Positions 1 to 11,311 of a DNA stretch of 64,000 nt are shown piece after piece; the stretch's first letter is position 1; each line of letters begins with the position of its first letter. The notes under the pieces were generated by a model. The model did no database searches. It saw only the letters and a list, made by a program, of their open reading frames with translations, and had not been told where the DNA came from. The stretch lies in the NCBI RefSeq assembly GCF_024868665.1, contig NC_079901.1, forward strand, positions 3,020,673 through 3,084,672, in the 5' to 3' direction. Source of the stretch: Triplophysa rosa. Lineage: Eukaryota > Chordata > Actinopteri > Cypriniformes > Nemacheilidae. Position numbers and translations under genes: made by a program.

Positions 1-287
1 TGATAGATAAGGAATGGTTGAAGGAGGGGAGACGAAAATGAGTGACTGAATGCGCAGCTTGCGCAATATAACATTTCTGCGCATTAAATTTATAATACGC
101 AAAAATTATATATTGATCAGTTTGACAGTCGCCTGTAAGGAACTACAGGCCTATATCGAATCTACCTTTCATATCTAAAGTTCTGGAAAAAGTAGTTTCA
201 ACTCAATTATGCTCCTTCCTCCAAAGGAATGACATCAATGAAGAATTCCAGTCTGGATTTAGAGCATGTCACAGTACAGAGACTGCT

Positions 288-1474
288 TTGATCAGAGTTA
301 CAAATGATCTGCTATTGGCGTCTGACCGAGGTTGTATCTCGTTATTGGTGCTGCTAGACCTTAGTGCTGCATTCGATACCATTGACCACAGCACACTCCT
401 ACATAGACTCGAAAATTATGTCGGCATTAAGGGAATAGCTTTGAAATGGTTTAAATCTTATTTATCCGACCGTTTTCAATTTGTAGCAATAAACAATGAG
501 GTGTCACGCAAATCGCAAGTCCAGTACGGTGTACCACAGGGCTCAGTCTTAGGGCCTCTGCTCTTCGCATTATACATGCTACCTCTAGGAGATATAATAA
601 AGCGACACGGAGTTAGCTTTCACTGTTATGCTGATGATACTCAACTTTATATTTCCTCGAAGCCTCATGAAACACACAGTTCCATCGAATAATGGAATGC
701 ATAGTCGATATAAAAAACTGGATGAGTAACAACTTTTTATTACTGAACTCGGACAAAACGGAAGTGTTACTTATTGGACCGAAAACTGCTATAAGTAACA
801 ACCAAGAATACTGTTTAACTATTGACGGATGTTCCATAAAACCCTCGTCGTCAGCAAAGAATCTTGGCGTTCTATTCGATAGTAATCTGTCATTTGAGAG
901 CCACGTCGCCAACACCTGTAAAATTGCGTTTTTCCATTTAAGAATATATCTAAACTACGTCATATGCTGTCAATTCAGATGCAGAGAAGTTAATTCATGC
1001 ATTCATGACATCAAGACTAGATACTGTAATGCACTGTTAGGTGGTTGCCCTGCAGGCTTATTACAAAAACTCCAATTGGTCCAAAACGCGGCAGCTCGAG
1101 TTCTTACACGTACAAAAAAGTATGAACATATTAGCCCGGTTCTGTCAACCTTGCACTGGTTACCTATAAAGCATCGCGTTAACTTTAAAATCTTGCTTAT
1201 TACCTATAAAGCCTTACATGGTTTAGCTCCTCAGTACTTGAATGAACTCCTTTTGTATTACAGTCCTTCACGTGCATTACGCTCTCAGGCGTCCTGTCAG
1301 TTGGTAATACCTAGAATTTCAAAATCAAGTGCAGGTGGTAGATCCTTTTCCTATCTAGCGCCTAAACTTTGGAATAGTCTTCCCTGCACTGTCCGGGAGG
1401 CAGACACACTCTGTCAGTTTAAATCTAGACTAAAGACGCATCTTTTTAATCTTGCATACACTACTCTTCCATAA
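288..1474 (+). pseudogene. L2 reverse transcriptase, frameshifted
   Basis: C-terminal two thirds of the LINE RT. Motif [11 protein letters not shown], the [11 protein letters not shown] turn and the catalytic YADD box lie in 288-692. The thumb and C-terminal domain follow in another frame (692-1474) and end near NLAYTTLP. Compared with copy B there are four one-base deletions, near 677, 937, 975 and 1021, so no continuous RT can be made. The homologous frame extends upstream to about 139, so the ATG at 288 is not a real start. The copy cannot mobilise itself. Confidence 0.85.
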
Positions 1475-2107
1475 TATAAATCTTCGAGGGTTTAGGCTGC
1501 ATTAGTTAGATCAACCGGAACCAAAAACACACTGATGTACTTGTTGCATCAAAGAGTACAGAACAGTACTCTACTCTCAGCCAGTCTTGTCTCATTGTTC
1601 CAAGGTTACCACAGCGAGCAGGATGCAGTTCATGGCCTGACCTGATGGTAGAGCGGAGAATGGGAAGTGGGGACCTGACAAGAGCTGAGATGATAGAGCT
1701 GGATAAAGAAGGACGCGGTCTCTTGACATGTCTTCACCACAAAATTCAAATGCTATTAGATTATTAATGATAATCTTAAACTATAATTTATTTTATTATT
1801 AAGTTTATTTATTTTATTTAGCCTTGTTGTGCAAGTTCTCTGGAGCTTGTGCAGAGGCAGCAGCTTTTGCCAGAGGGGAACTGGAATCCCCTGGTTGGGC
1901 CTGGGTTCTCCTGAGGTTTTTTTTCTCGATTAGAGTTTTGGGTTCCTCGCCACCGTTTGCATACTGTTTTTGCACTATCTGCCTGACCGGGGGGGCTGCT
2001 TTAGAATTTTAAAGTTTTACTTAATTAATATTGCATATAGGAATTTATAGTCTGTTATATTTGACCTGTGCTTCTCTCTCCTTTATCCTAAATGTGTGCT
2101 CTCACTG

Positions 2108-2260
2108 AGCGTGTGTGTGTGTGTGTGTGTGCGTACTTGTCTGTGTACGTACGTGGTGTGTGTGTGTTGTGTGTGTGTGCGTGCGCATCCGTGTGTGTGT
2201 GTGTGTGTCTCTATGTCTATGTGTGTTAGTACGTGTGCATATTGTGTGTGTGGAGTGTTT
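2108..2260. repeat. GT-rich microsatellite in L2 3' UTR
   Basis: Interrupted GT/CA dinucleotide runs in the 3' UTR of L2 copy A. The same microsatellite sits at the same place in copy B (29680-29800) but with different run lengths, so it belongs to the element and expands or contracts independently. The open frames on both strands here are repeat artefacts. Confidence 0.9.
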
Positions 2261-2848
2261 TGTATGTGGGTATGTCTGTCTTCTGTGTTTTCAACCTTTT
2301 CTTGTTTTTGCAGGTACAACTTTAATTATTTTGCTTATAGTCAATATGTCTCATGTACAGCTGCTTTGTAACAATGAAAATTGTAAAAGCGCTATATAAA
2401 TAAAGTTGAGTTGAGTTGGTGCGACCATTAAGAAAAACTTGTTGCACTGGCAGGAAAAATAGTCGCAAAATGAGACCATTTAGTCGCAGTCTAGCGTGTC
2501 AGAGCATTGGTTATGATTTTCGGACGGATCAGGCCTTAACTTAACATTCTTAACAACGTTTCTTAACGAAAAAGTTGTCAATCATTCTTTTCATCTTCTC
2601 TCATCATCCGCGGCTACATCCACTCTGTTTATCTGACGGCCCTAGGCTACTCACCTCTCTCTGTCTGACTGCAGCACAGCATTTTCAAACGTACACACAC
2701 GTACAGGAATATCTGGACCACGGCCAATCAGAGGGGGGTCCGCCCTTCACTATCTCTGATTTGTTTAGACCACGATATGGGCCTAATGTGTCTGTTGTTG
2801 AACCACAGGGAGACTTTCGCAGAGACTTTTTTTTCCCTCGAAAAGCAT

Positions 2849-2953
2849 AGCCTTAGATTTTTTTTGTCGCACCATTGAGAAATTAGGTCGCATGTGCGAC
2901 AAATTGGTCGCACATTGGGCATTGGACCAAATTGGTCGCACTCTAGAGCCCTG
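2849..2953. mobile_element. 105-bp hAT-like MITE
   Basis: A short segment rich in GTCGCAC / GTGCGAC motifs ends in CTCTAGAGCCCTG, which reads CAGGGCTCTAGAG on the other strand, a terminus of the hAT type. It is flanked by the 8-bp direct repeat AAAAGCAT (2841-2848 and 2954-2961), the TSD length of hAT elements. The left end (AGCCTTAG) matches the right terminus only loosely. Similar GTCGCA-rich sequence at 2419-2500, just after the L2 tail, may be another remnant of the same family. Confidence 0.5.
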
Positions 2954-2961
2954 AAAAGCAT

Positions 2962-4939
2962 GGGCACTTAAATTGTGGAGCAATGGAGTCACAGCGGTGA
3001 GATGCCTGACATTACATGCGCTCACAGACACAACTTCCTCTGCCTACATAGCACAGCACAGGCTGAAAGCAAAGTGAGTGTGTGTCTATCAGAAAGTGGG
3101 CCGAGTACCAAACTATCTAGCACTTTTCCTCTCTATCTAGCACTCATGGTCTCTCTCACACAGGTTTATTTCAGATGGAAATTCTCTTATCTGTTCTGAT
3201 TGACAAAAGCAAGGCTCATTTAGACGTCAATTTTTTAAAAATCCCTCCTCTGTAACCACCTGACCTGAAAACTCCCCCCTTAATTAAATCACTTTTGTTT
3301 TCTTAGAAAACATCAGATTCTGAAATCTGATTATCATATTAACATTGTTTCTTGATTCAGCATCTCCAACCAGATGAATCATTGTGAACTATAGTATAGT
3401 CATACTGCAGAGTTCACAACAAATAACAGGTGTTACTGATTTAAGTATTAAATATACCAAAACAAGTTTATACTATTATTACATACAGTGGAATATGACA
3501 TTTTTAAAACAACTAAGTACTTTGAGAATAAAATACAGTAAATAGTATTCTAAAGGCATGCTGTGGACTTATTGCCTGTTTTGGCATTGCAATTCAGTTA
3601 CCCTCAAGCAACTACACCACACCAGTGTTCAAGCCACTGTGTTTGGGTTAGGTTAAGTACACAGACTTTGCATCAGTAGAGGGCCAAAGGTCACCTCTAA
3701 GCCTATAACAATTAGGAGGTGCAGCCAACGTGATTAGACAGAAAATGCCTTTAATAGTGTGTGACCTCGAACCTCCAGTCACGTATACCCATGACAAACA
3801 GTGGAATGACTAAAAACACACACACCTCCTCCAGCTCTATGAATTCTATCTTTTAATCCTATGAAATTAAAATGTCATCAATATTATTAGTCACAATTTC
3901 AATAAATGCATCTGATTATAGGAGTGTGATGGGTCTCTAGCCTAATCACAGCCACTGATATAGAGCCCCATCACACGACTACGAGAGCGATATTGCATTT
4001 ATTTAAGAGTTCGACAGGACAAGTGTGTAGATAAATCAGAAACAACAACGGAGTGTCTTTAAAACCTTACGGTTTTTAAAGGAAATGGGGAACTACTTTC
4101 TTCCGCAACAAATTCCAGCCCAGCATAACAGTTATACAAACCTCCACTACTAATTCCAAATGGTCACTTCTTTTAAATTCGCGTTGTGCTGCTTCAGTGA
4201 AGTTATAGAACTTATTCAGCTTGCTGCCATGTTGATTTCAAAACGATGCTGAGAGGGATAAAAGTCCAGACACAGAAAAAATACATAATGTCACTCATTC
4301 AAGGAAAACATGGGTTATTTAAATTAGAAGGTTCTTAGCACCTACTTTTGAGATAAGAAAGGTAAATGTTGCGTGTAAAATCGGTTTTGGGCATTAGCCT
4401 GTTGCTAATAGCTGACTTTTGACGGTTTAAACAAGTTCACGTGTTACTAATCTAGTGTTACAATATGATATTTTATGACAATAATTGTACATCTACAATT
4501 TTGAAGATTACAAAGAACGCAAGTGTGTGTCATTTTTTTTTTGTTCTCCAGCATGTTTTTCCGAGAGCATCGGAGCAGAGGAGTAATTTCTAAATAATAC
4601 CACCTTGTACATGACTTTGAGGATTCAAACTAGTTTGTTTGAACGGGCGGGTGGTGTGATACAAACAGTCAGTGAAGCGGTCCCCATGGTGATACTGGTG
4701 GAATATCGCATGGCTTTCAGCCAATCAGATTCGAGAACCAGAAAGAACTGTTGTATAAAAGGTGTATTATTTGTTTATTATTTATTGTCAATTTTCATCA
4801 ATTGAGCATATAAATGACCTCAAAACACAACTTAACAGCCATACAACTCCAAATTATTTCATGGCTGTCATATATCTGTACAGTAATATCCGTAAATATG
4901 TTGAAGCTTAGCATTTTGATATCCAGAACGCATGTAGTA
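2962..4939. other. AT-rich noncoding stretch with one strong hairpin
   Basis: No open frame here resembles a protein. The only clear structure is an inverted repeat at 3924-3939 and 3961-3976: 15 of 16 bases pair around a 21-base loop. The sequence at 4680-4760 has the look of a dispersed fish repeat but has no visible ends. Confidence 0.5.
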
Positions 4940-4941
4940 TA

Positions 4942-6481
4942 CAGTGGCTTGCAAAAGTATTCATCCCCCTTAATTTTATTCACATTTTGTTATGCTGCTG
5001 CCTTATCTTAAACTACTTTAAATGATTTTTTTTTTACATTAATCTACACTCCATGCACAATAATGACAAAACAAAAAACTGATTTTTGACAGCTTTGCAA
5101 ATTTATTAAAAAATAAAAAACAAAAATAAGTACATTGCATAAGTATTCATACCCTCAACTCAGAAAATGGTTAAAGCGCCTTTACAGACTCAAAATCTGT
5201 TTGGGTATGATGTGAAAAGCTTTACACATCTGCATTTGGCAATTTTCTGTCATTCTTCTCCTCAGATCCTCTCAAACTCTGTCAGGTTGGATGGAGATCA
5301 TCAGTAGACAGACATTTTCAGGTTTCTACAGAGATGTTCAGTTGGGTTCAAGCACTAGTTGGCCACTCAAGGACATAGACAGAGTTGTCCATAAGCCACT
5401 CTTGCATTGTTTTAGTTGTGTGCTTAGGATCATTGTCATGTTGGAGAATGAACCTTCTGCCCTGTCCGAGGTTCTGAATGTTCTGGGCTAGGTTTTCATG
5501 ATCATTATCTCCGTATTTTGTGTACAGTCCCTGAAGCTGAAAAACACCCCCACATCATGATGCTGTTACTACTATACTTTACTGTTTAGACGGTATTGTA
5601 CAGGTGTTGAGCAGTGCTTGGTTTTCTCCAGACATGATGCATGAATCTGAGATTCATCAGACCAGAATATCTTGTTTCTGACAGTTTGAAAGATTCGTTG
5701 ATGTACGTTTTTGCATATTTCAAGTTTCCATGTGTCTTCACTGAGCAAAGGCTTGAGTCTGGCCCAGATTGGTGGAGTGTTGCAGTGATGTTTGTCCTTC
5801 TGTAAGTTTCTCCCATCTCCATATATGATCATGGAGCTCAACCAGAGTAATCATCAGCTTCTTGTTCACCGCTCTAACCAAGACCCTTCTCCATCGATGT
5901 CTCAGTTTGGACAGGAGGTCAGCTCAAGTAAGAGATCTGGTGGTTCCAAACCTCTTTCATTGAGGATAAATGGAGGCTACATGCTTCTGTGAACCTTCAA
6001 TACAGCAGATTTTTTTCAGAAGTCTTCCCCAGATCTGTGCCTTGATATAATCCTGTCTCAAAGCTCTACTGGCAGTTCTTTTGACCTCATGTCTTTGTTT
6101 TTACTTTGATATGCATTTTCAGCTGTTGCACCCTTTATAGAGAGGTATGTGCTGCTCCAAATCATACTTATTCAATTGAATTTGGCACAGGTTAACTCCA
6201 CTCGAAGTGTATAAACATCAACAAGCAAAACTAATGCTTCTGAGCTAAATTTCAAGTGTCCCAGAAAAGGGTATGAATACTTATGCAATGTACTTATTTT
6301 TGTTTTTTATTTTTAATAAATTTGCAAAGCTGTCAAAAATCAGTTTTTTTGTTTTGTCATTATTGTGCATGGAGTGTAGATTAATGTAAAAAAATAATCA
6401 TTTAAAGTAGTTTAAGATAAGGCAGCAGCATAACAAAATGTGAATAAAATGAAGGGGGATGAATACTTTTGCAAGCCACTG
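4942..6481 (-). mobile_element. Tc1-like DNA transposon with IR/DR ends
   Basis: Complete Tc1-like element of 1540 bp flanked by TA on both sides (4940-4941 and 6482-6483). The inverted repeats are about 215 bp each (4942-5156 and 6267-6481). Each carries an outer motif (GCTTGCAAAAGTATTCAT) and an inner related motif (CATTGCATAAGTATTCAT), the IR/DR layout in which transposase binds two direct repeats per end. The inverted repeats remain closely matched while the transposase gene between them is degenerate. Confidence 0.9.
5330..5841 (-). pseudogene. Tc1-like transposase remnant
   Basis: DDE-type cut-and-paste transposase, decayed. On the minus strand the central part contains TPPIWARLKPLLSEDTW and the first catalytic region FWSDES, followed in another frame by the second catalytic motif QHDNDPKHTT (about 5430-5460) and LEWP (about 5360). 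The N-terminal paired-like DNA-binding domain is not recognisable and frames change several times, so the element must have depended on transposase supplied in trans before it died. Confidence 0.8.
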
Positions 6482-6896
6482 TACAAAAAAAGATTTGTTG
6501 CTTGTAATATCACTAGACCTCTAGTGACAAACATCAGTCATAAACATTGTTTGAGATCAGGTTTCTCACTGGCACTGTTATAAGGGTAAAATACATTTTG
6601 ACAGCCAACTAACTGACATATTCTTCTTCCAAGTCACACTATTGTGTTTTTTTACATCCACTCTGGCTGATCGCTGACCCAAATCTAATTTCCTCTCCTT
6701 ATTTGATTTTGCTGTGGTAATGGCAAGCGTTGTTGGTTTGAGACAGGCTCTTCCATTATTGAATCAGACTCATTCTAGAGACAAATGTGCACCTCTGAAT
6801 AATTAAACAGGAGCTTGTTAACACAATGACATGCTGACAAAAACTACAAGCTTTCTCCTGTTTCTTCCTATATGCCTTCAGCCAGCACACAGACAG
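6482..6896. other. no recognisable feature
   Basis: AT-rich intergenic sequence between the Tc1 element and the hAT-like element. No gene, repeat boundary or RNA structure was seen by eye. Confidence 0.5.
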
Positions 6897-6904
6897 ATTT
6901 TTGG

Positions 6905-8172
6905 TAGAGATGCACCGATTGCAATTTTCTTTGCCGATTCCGATTTTATTACAAGTGAAACCTGCCGCTTCCGATTTTTGCCGAACTATAATTGACAGAA
7001 TACTGTATATAAAACCATATTAACTTTTCTTCAATACACTTTTTTTATTTTCATGGAATAAATGATTGAACATTACAATTTCTCCTAATTTCCCTAAATG
7101 CAGTTCTCCAAGCTGCATTAAATTACAGAATCTTCTCTTTCCCAAACAACTCTTAAATCGAAGAACTCTGTGACTGAAAAGAAGTACAAATAATAAAATA
7201 TAACTAAACATGTCACTTAATTTACCTTTTTCATTTTTGTACTCATCTCACAAAAGTCTAAGATAACAATAAAATACTTCAACTTTATTCTCGTCTGTTT
7301 CCGTTTATGAAACTAACATCGCTTTATTTCATTTTTTCTGAAATGTAAAATAAATTGTCTTTATCTTGTGTCTGTAGTATTAAAAGAAGTGGGTTGATTT
7401 TTGCTGCAACTTCAATAAAAAAGTTAAAAATCTTATGAGTGAATTCTACTCTAAAGATGTATATGTATTTGCAGTTTTTTGTGTTAGTAAAGAACTCAAT
7501 CAGATATATATCACATATATTGGTTGATTTATTCATTTTTTTTATATTTTGGATTTTTAAAAACAAGTAGAAGTCGTGTTGAATGTCATTTTACCTAGGT
7601 GAAATGACCACAGTTTTACCGTAAGACAAGCAATCAGGTTGAGTGGAATTTACGTTTGTTTTACACAGAGTGAACGACTTCAACGTGAGTTTAGCATGTG
7701 TCAGAGTTTAGCATGATGCTAATAGCATCACTGTTAGCATACATACCCCTTGTAGACGGAGCAGCGAGAGATGAACTACAGTGCACCTTTTTGTCTGTAC
7801 AGTAATGATGCGTGTGCACGCGCGTGCAGTCAGTGGATATGAGAGATGCGCGTGCAGTCAGTGGATATGAGAGATGCGCGTCAGTCAGTGGATATGAGAG
7901 ATGCGCGTCAGTCAGCAGAGACTCGTGGTCCGGTGGACCCACATGCGTGTATAAACGAGCCGTGAAAGACAGGCTGTGCGCGCGCACGTTTACATGTTTA
8001 CTTGCGGCTTTGAGTGTAGTGACGGCTGTGACGTTCTTTCCCGCATCACGGGCAACAGAAGATCGGCTTGGAATCGGCGAGACGTGAGATTGACCGGCCG
8101 GTCACCGGTCGGGCCGAACATACGAAAAACCGGCCGATTCCGATCTTTGGCCGGTTAATCGGTGCACCTCTA
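6905..8172. mobile_element. hAT-like nonautonomous element
   Basis: The ends are TAGAGATGCACCGATT (6905-6920) and its inverted partner AATCGGTGCACCTCTA (8157-8172), 15 of 16 identical. A perfect 8-bp duplication ATTTTTGG flanks it (6897-6904 and 8173-8180), diagnostic of hAT-type integration. Subterminal CCGATTCCGAT-type motifs occur at both ends. The 1268-bp interior has no transposase coding. It does contain a minisatellite (7815-7915) and CG-rich sequence near the right end. Confidence 0.85.
7815..7915. repeat. about 28-bp minisatellite inside hAT-like element
   Basis: About four tandem units with the core GTCAGTGGATATGAGAGATG. The first two carry GCGCGTGCA and the later two the shorter GCGCGTCA. 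The tandem frame produces repeated SGYERCASV-type peptides on the plus strand, which are artefacts of the repeat. Confidence 0.8.
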
Positions 8173-8180
8173 ATTTTTGG

Positions 8181-9318
8181 GTATCAGCTAAACCTGTGTC
8201 CTAGAATTGCCCTTATGGGACTTAAATGATGAAAATGTTAAGAACAATAGAAATTAATGCATGCATTTTGTTTGGGTAGTAAAAAAATATGTTCAGAGAA
8301 AGAAGGCAAAAAAAGCATCATTTATAAGATGGACTTTTACTAGGTAGAGCACAGCAGAGTTTCCTTTCAGAACAGGCAGCGCCTAGGGTTCTCTTTCTGT
8401 GTTTCTTCTCTCTCCTTTGCGAGCACTACCACACGCCTTCACTCTGAAGACAGGTGGCCTGATCAAGACGGGCGTGCTGTTCTAAGCGAGTGGCCTGCCA
8501 ATAGGGCACAGTGCCAGCTGGCAAATCATGCAGCTGACTTTCCAAGCAGCGGGACGCTCACACACATATGCAACACCAAACACACACACACATATGCATG
8601 CGAACACCACAAAAAACAATATGCCGTTCCCTCTGACGCATGCACATATGCAAACGTGGTGCCGTAAAAACATGCAGCTTTTGTCAACAGATAAAATGTT
8701 TCCAAAATGCACACATCTACGTCACCATATGTCAGCTCAGATACGAGATGCCATCTACAACGCAAAGTGAAGGTAAAAAAGATGGGATGCCATTACACCT
8801 ACGGCACGTGAACACACAGAGCCTAGAGGATTATGGGTGATGTACACTATAGCCTGGATGTGGGCTTCCCACAAGAGAAGCACAAACACACAAGCATCAA
8901 TGTCAGCCAGTGCAGAGCTAGCTCTCATCCGCATTTGTCTTGACTGTAACGTATGCAGCTAAAACATATACATTTATTCATTTAGCTAATGCTTTTAGCC
9001 TTTAACATTTTGTCAAATAGTAACAGTAGTAACTCCATGAGAAATGAACATGAAAAGAGAAAGGTTTTGTACATTCGTGTGTGCGCGTGTGTTTGTGCAC
9101 TGTACCCCCTATCCTAATGTACAGAACAGTTGTGTTTGACCTCTGACAATTGGTCCCTAATTGTCGGCTGCAGCTCACTAAAGCAAATCATCTAATTGGC
9201 TCCTCATTGAGCCTGCAGGGACACACATCTCCTCCCCCACACTTGCTCTCTCTCTCTCTCCACTCGCCCCTCCTCCCTCCCTCTCACACTCTTTTATTAT
9301 CTATAAGTGTATCTCCTC
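8181..9318. other. noncoding stretch with CA- and CT-rich simple sequence
   Basis: No gene is supported. It holds CA-rich simple sequence (about 8555-8610), a CT-rich tract just left of the next element (about 9240-9290), and otherwise unremarkable sequence. Confidence 0.5.
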
Positions 9319-11305
9319 TATGGGATTACTTTTGTGTCAATAAAAATGAACGCAAACTTAAAAAAAAATATATAATATATATATATATATATATACAATG
9401 AGAAAGAAAAAAAACACTTTGATAACGAAAACAATAAACTCAATTGCAAGAATGTGACATGATTTTCAAATAAACTGCTATTTTTAACAATTTTCTAAGT
9501 TTCGTTTTTGCAAATAATAGTTTTGAATTCGCTGCTAGATTTTTCATTTGCGCTTTCCGAGTTTTCGTTTACACTTCTCAAGTTTTCGTTCGCCTTTCTG
9601 GCACAAATCTCACGTGTAGGCGGGACTTATGGCCGCTTTACGCTGATTGGCTAGTGAGTTTTTGATTGATAGCTCCCTGACAAGGAAGTCGATACTAAAG
9701 ACAGTACAGTGCAACAAATTTTAGAGAATGATCTGCATGCTGTTATCTTTATTGTTTGTACTTAAAACTACTTTCTTATTTAATAAGTATATTAGTAATT
9801 GGTATTTGAAGTTGGTAAGTGATGTGCGGTGTGGATCCAAGCGTCCTCCTCACCCTCAGGTAAATTAATGTAATTCAGATAATAAAGAAAATCGCTAAAA
9901 GTTTTATTCCTGTACAGTAGCAATTCTGTCTTTACTTAGCTCGTTTATTGTGTGCTTTATATTTTTTGTCAGGTATTATTTTATGGTCTATTAAGATAAT
10001 TTTCTTAAAAAGGAACGAACAACTTGCATTATAACATCCAATAAAGACACGTTACAGATTATTGGGTTGTGAGAAATTAACGTGCTAATTGAAAACATTG
10101 CTGCATAGTTACTGTACAGAAAAACTTTTAGTGATTTTATTATCTAGGTTACATAAATGTACCTGAGGGTGACTTGTGTCCAGCTGAGGAGAAGGATAAC
10201 GATGTCGCTCTTGCATACAGTCTCCTTTTAAAGAATTAAGTCCACTTATAATTCAAGTACTGTATCTTTCTTCTTAAACTCATGGTGAATGTACAGTATT
10301 ATACGCCTTTCTTTACATTTACAGAAAGTACACCTCATAAAACAATACCAATACATTTATGTTTTTTAAACGATACAAAAAAACAAATTCATAAGGTGAC
10401 ACAATTAGAGGCCTTTAGAATGTTTTATTAATTTAGTCTGCCTCTTGCAAACAATAATTTCATTATGTATTTACACACCTACATAAAACAGGTTAAAGAA
10501 AAGCAGAAGAGAGATTTCTTAAAATATAAACAAAGATTTAAAGATAGAAACAATACATAAAATGCCACCACGATTACAATCTATAAATTATAAATATGAA
10601 CTGGAAGCATAACACTTTATTGTATATCTCCTCAAAACTCACCAGGGATCTCGTTTTCCTGGTATCATTGTAATTATAAATTATAGACTGCTGTTTTGAC
10701 GGCCTCTAAACCCACGTAAAGTTGAATGTGAATATGATTAGCTATCCTGTGTTTGCTCGACGTTGGCTTGTTGTTACGGCGTGATAGAGCCTGGAAGCGT
10801 GTCCTACTTTTAAGTGCGTGAAAGTTGGCAACCCTGCTAATATACTAACAAAATAAGAAAGTAATTTAAGTACAAACACTAAAACAATACAATACAGAAA
10901 ACCACAAGCAGATTGCTCTCTAATCCGCTGCACTGTCTTCAGTATCGATTTCCTGGTCAGGGAGCTGTCAATCCAAATCTCACTAACCAATGAAAGTAAA
11001 GTGGCCATAAATCCCGCCCACACATGAGATTTGTGCCAGAAAGGCAAACGAAAACTTGAGAAGTGTAAACGAAAACTCGAAAAGCGCAAATGAAAAATCT
11101 AGCAGCGAATTCAAAACTATTATTGGCAAAAACGAAACTTAGAAAATTGTTAAGAAAAATAGCAGTTTATTTGAAAATCATCACATTCTTGCAATTGAGT
11201 TTATTGTTTTCATTATCAAAGTGTTTTTTTTCTTTCTCATTGTATATTTTTGTTCGTTTTTTTAAAGTTTGCGTTCATTTTTATTGACACAAAAGTAATC
11301 CCATA
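9319..11305. mobile_element. unclassified DNA element with about 400-bp terminal inverted repeats
   Basis: The first bases TATGGGATTACTTTTGTGTC are mirrored exactly at the right end. The inverted repeat continues for roughly 400 bp (9319-9710 and 10915-11305) with small indels, including an AT-dinucleotide expansion only in the left arm (9369-9396). The flanks share the 6-bp direct repeat CTCCTC (9313-9318 and 11306-11311), though this lies in CT-rich sequence. No transposase is encoded in the interior (about 1.2 kb). The arms hold regular motifs such as GTTTTCGTTTACACTTCTC. The superfamily is unknown. Confidence 0.75.
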
Positions 11306-11311
11306 CTCCTC

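Larger units (their letters stand above)
139..2418 (+). mobile_element. L2-clade LINE, 5'-truncated copy A
   Basis: A non-LTR retrotransposon that moves by target-primed reverse transcription. Homology to the full-length copy at 24796-29961 starts at about 139, so the 5' UTR, ORF1, endonuclease and N-terminal part of the RT region are absent, the usual result of incomplete reverse transcription. The 3' UTR (1475-2418) holds GT-rich microsatellite and ends in the L2-type tail, a short tract GCGCTATATAAATAAAG followed by TTGAG repeats. Apart from single-base deletions, this copy and copy B look nearly identical by eye. No clear target-site duplication was found. Confidence 0.88.

Noticed and set aside
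2083..2399. Overlapping Cys/Val- and His/Thr-rich frames
   Set aside because: They are translations of a GT/CA microsatellite in the L2 3' UTR, and the same occurs at 29656-29933.
10742..11089. 115-codon minus-strand frame
   Set aside because: Mostly inside the right inverted arm of the unclassified element and mirrored by noncoding sequence in the left arm.
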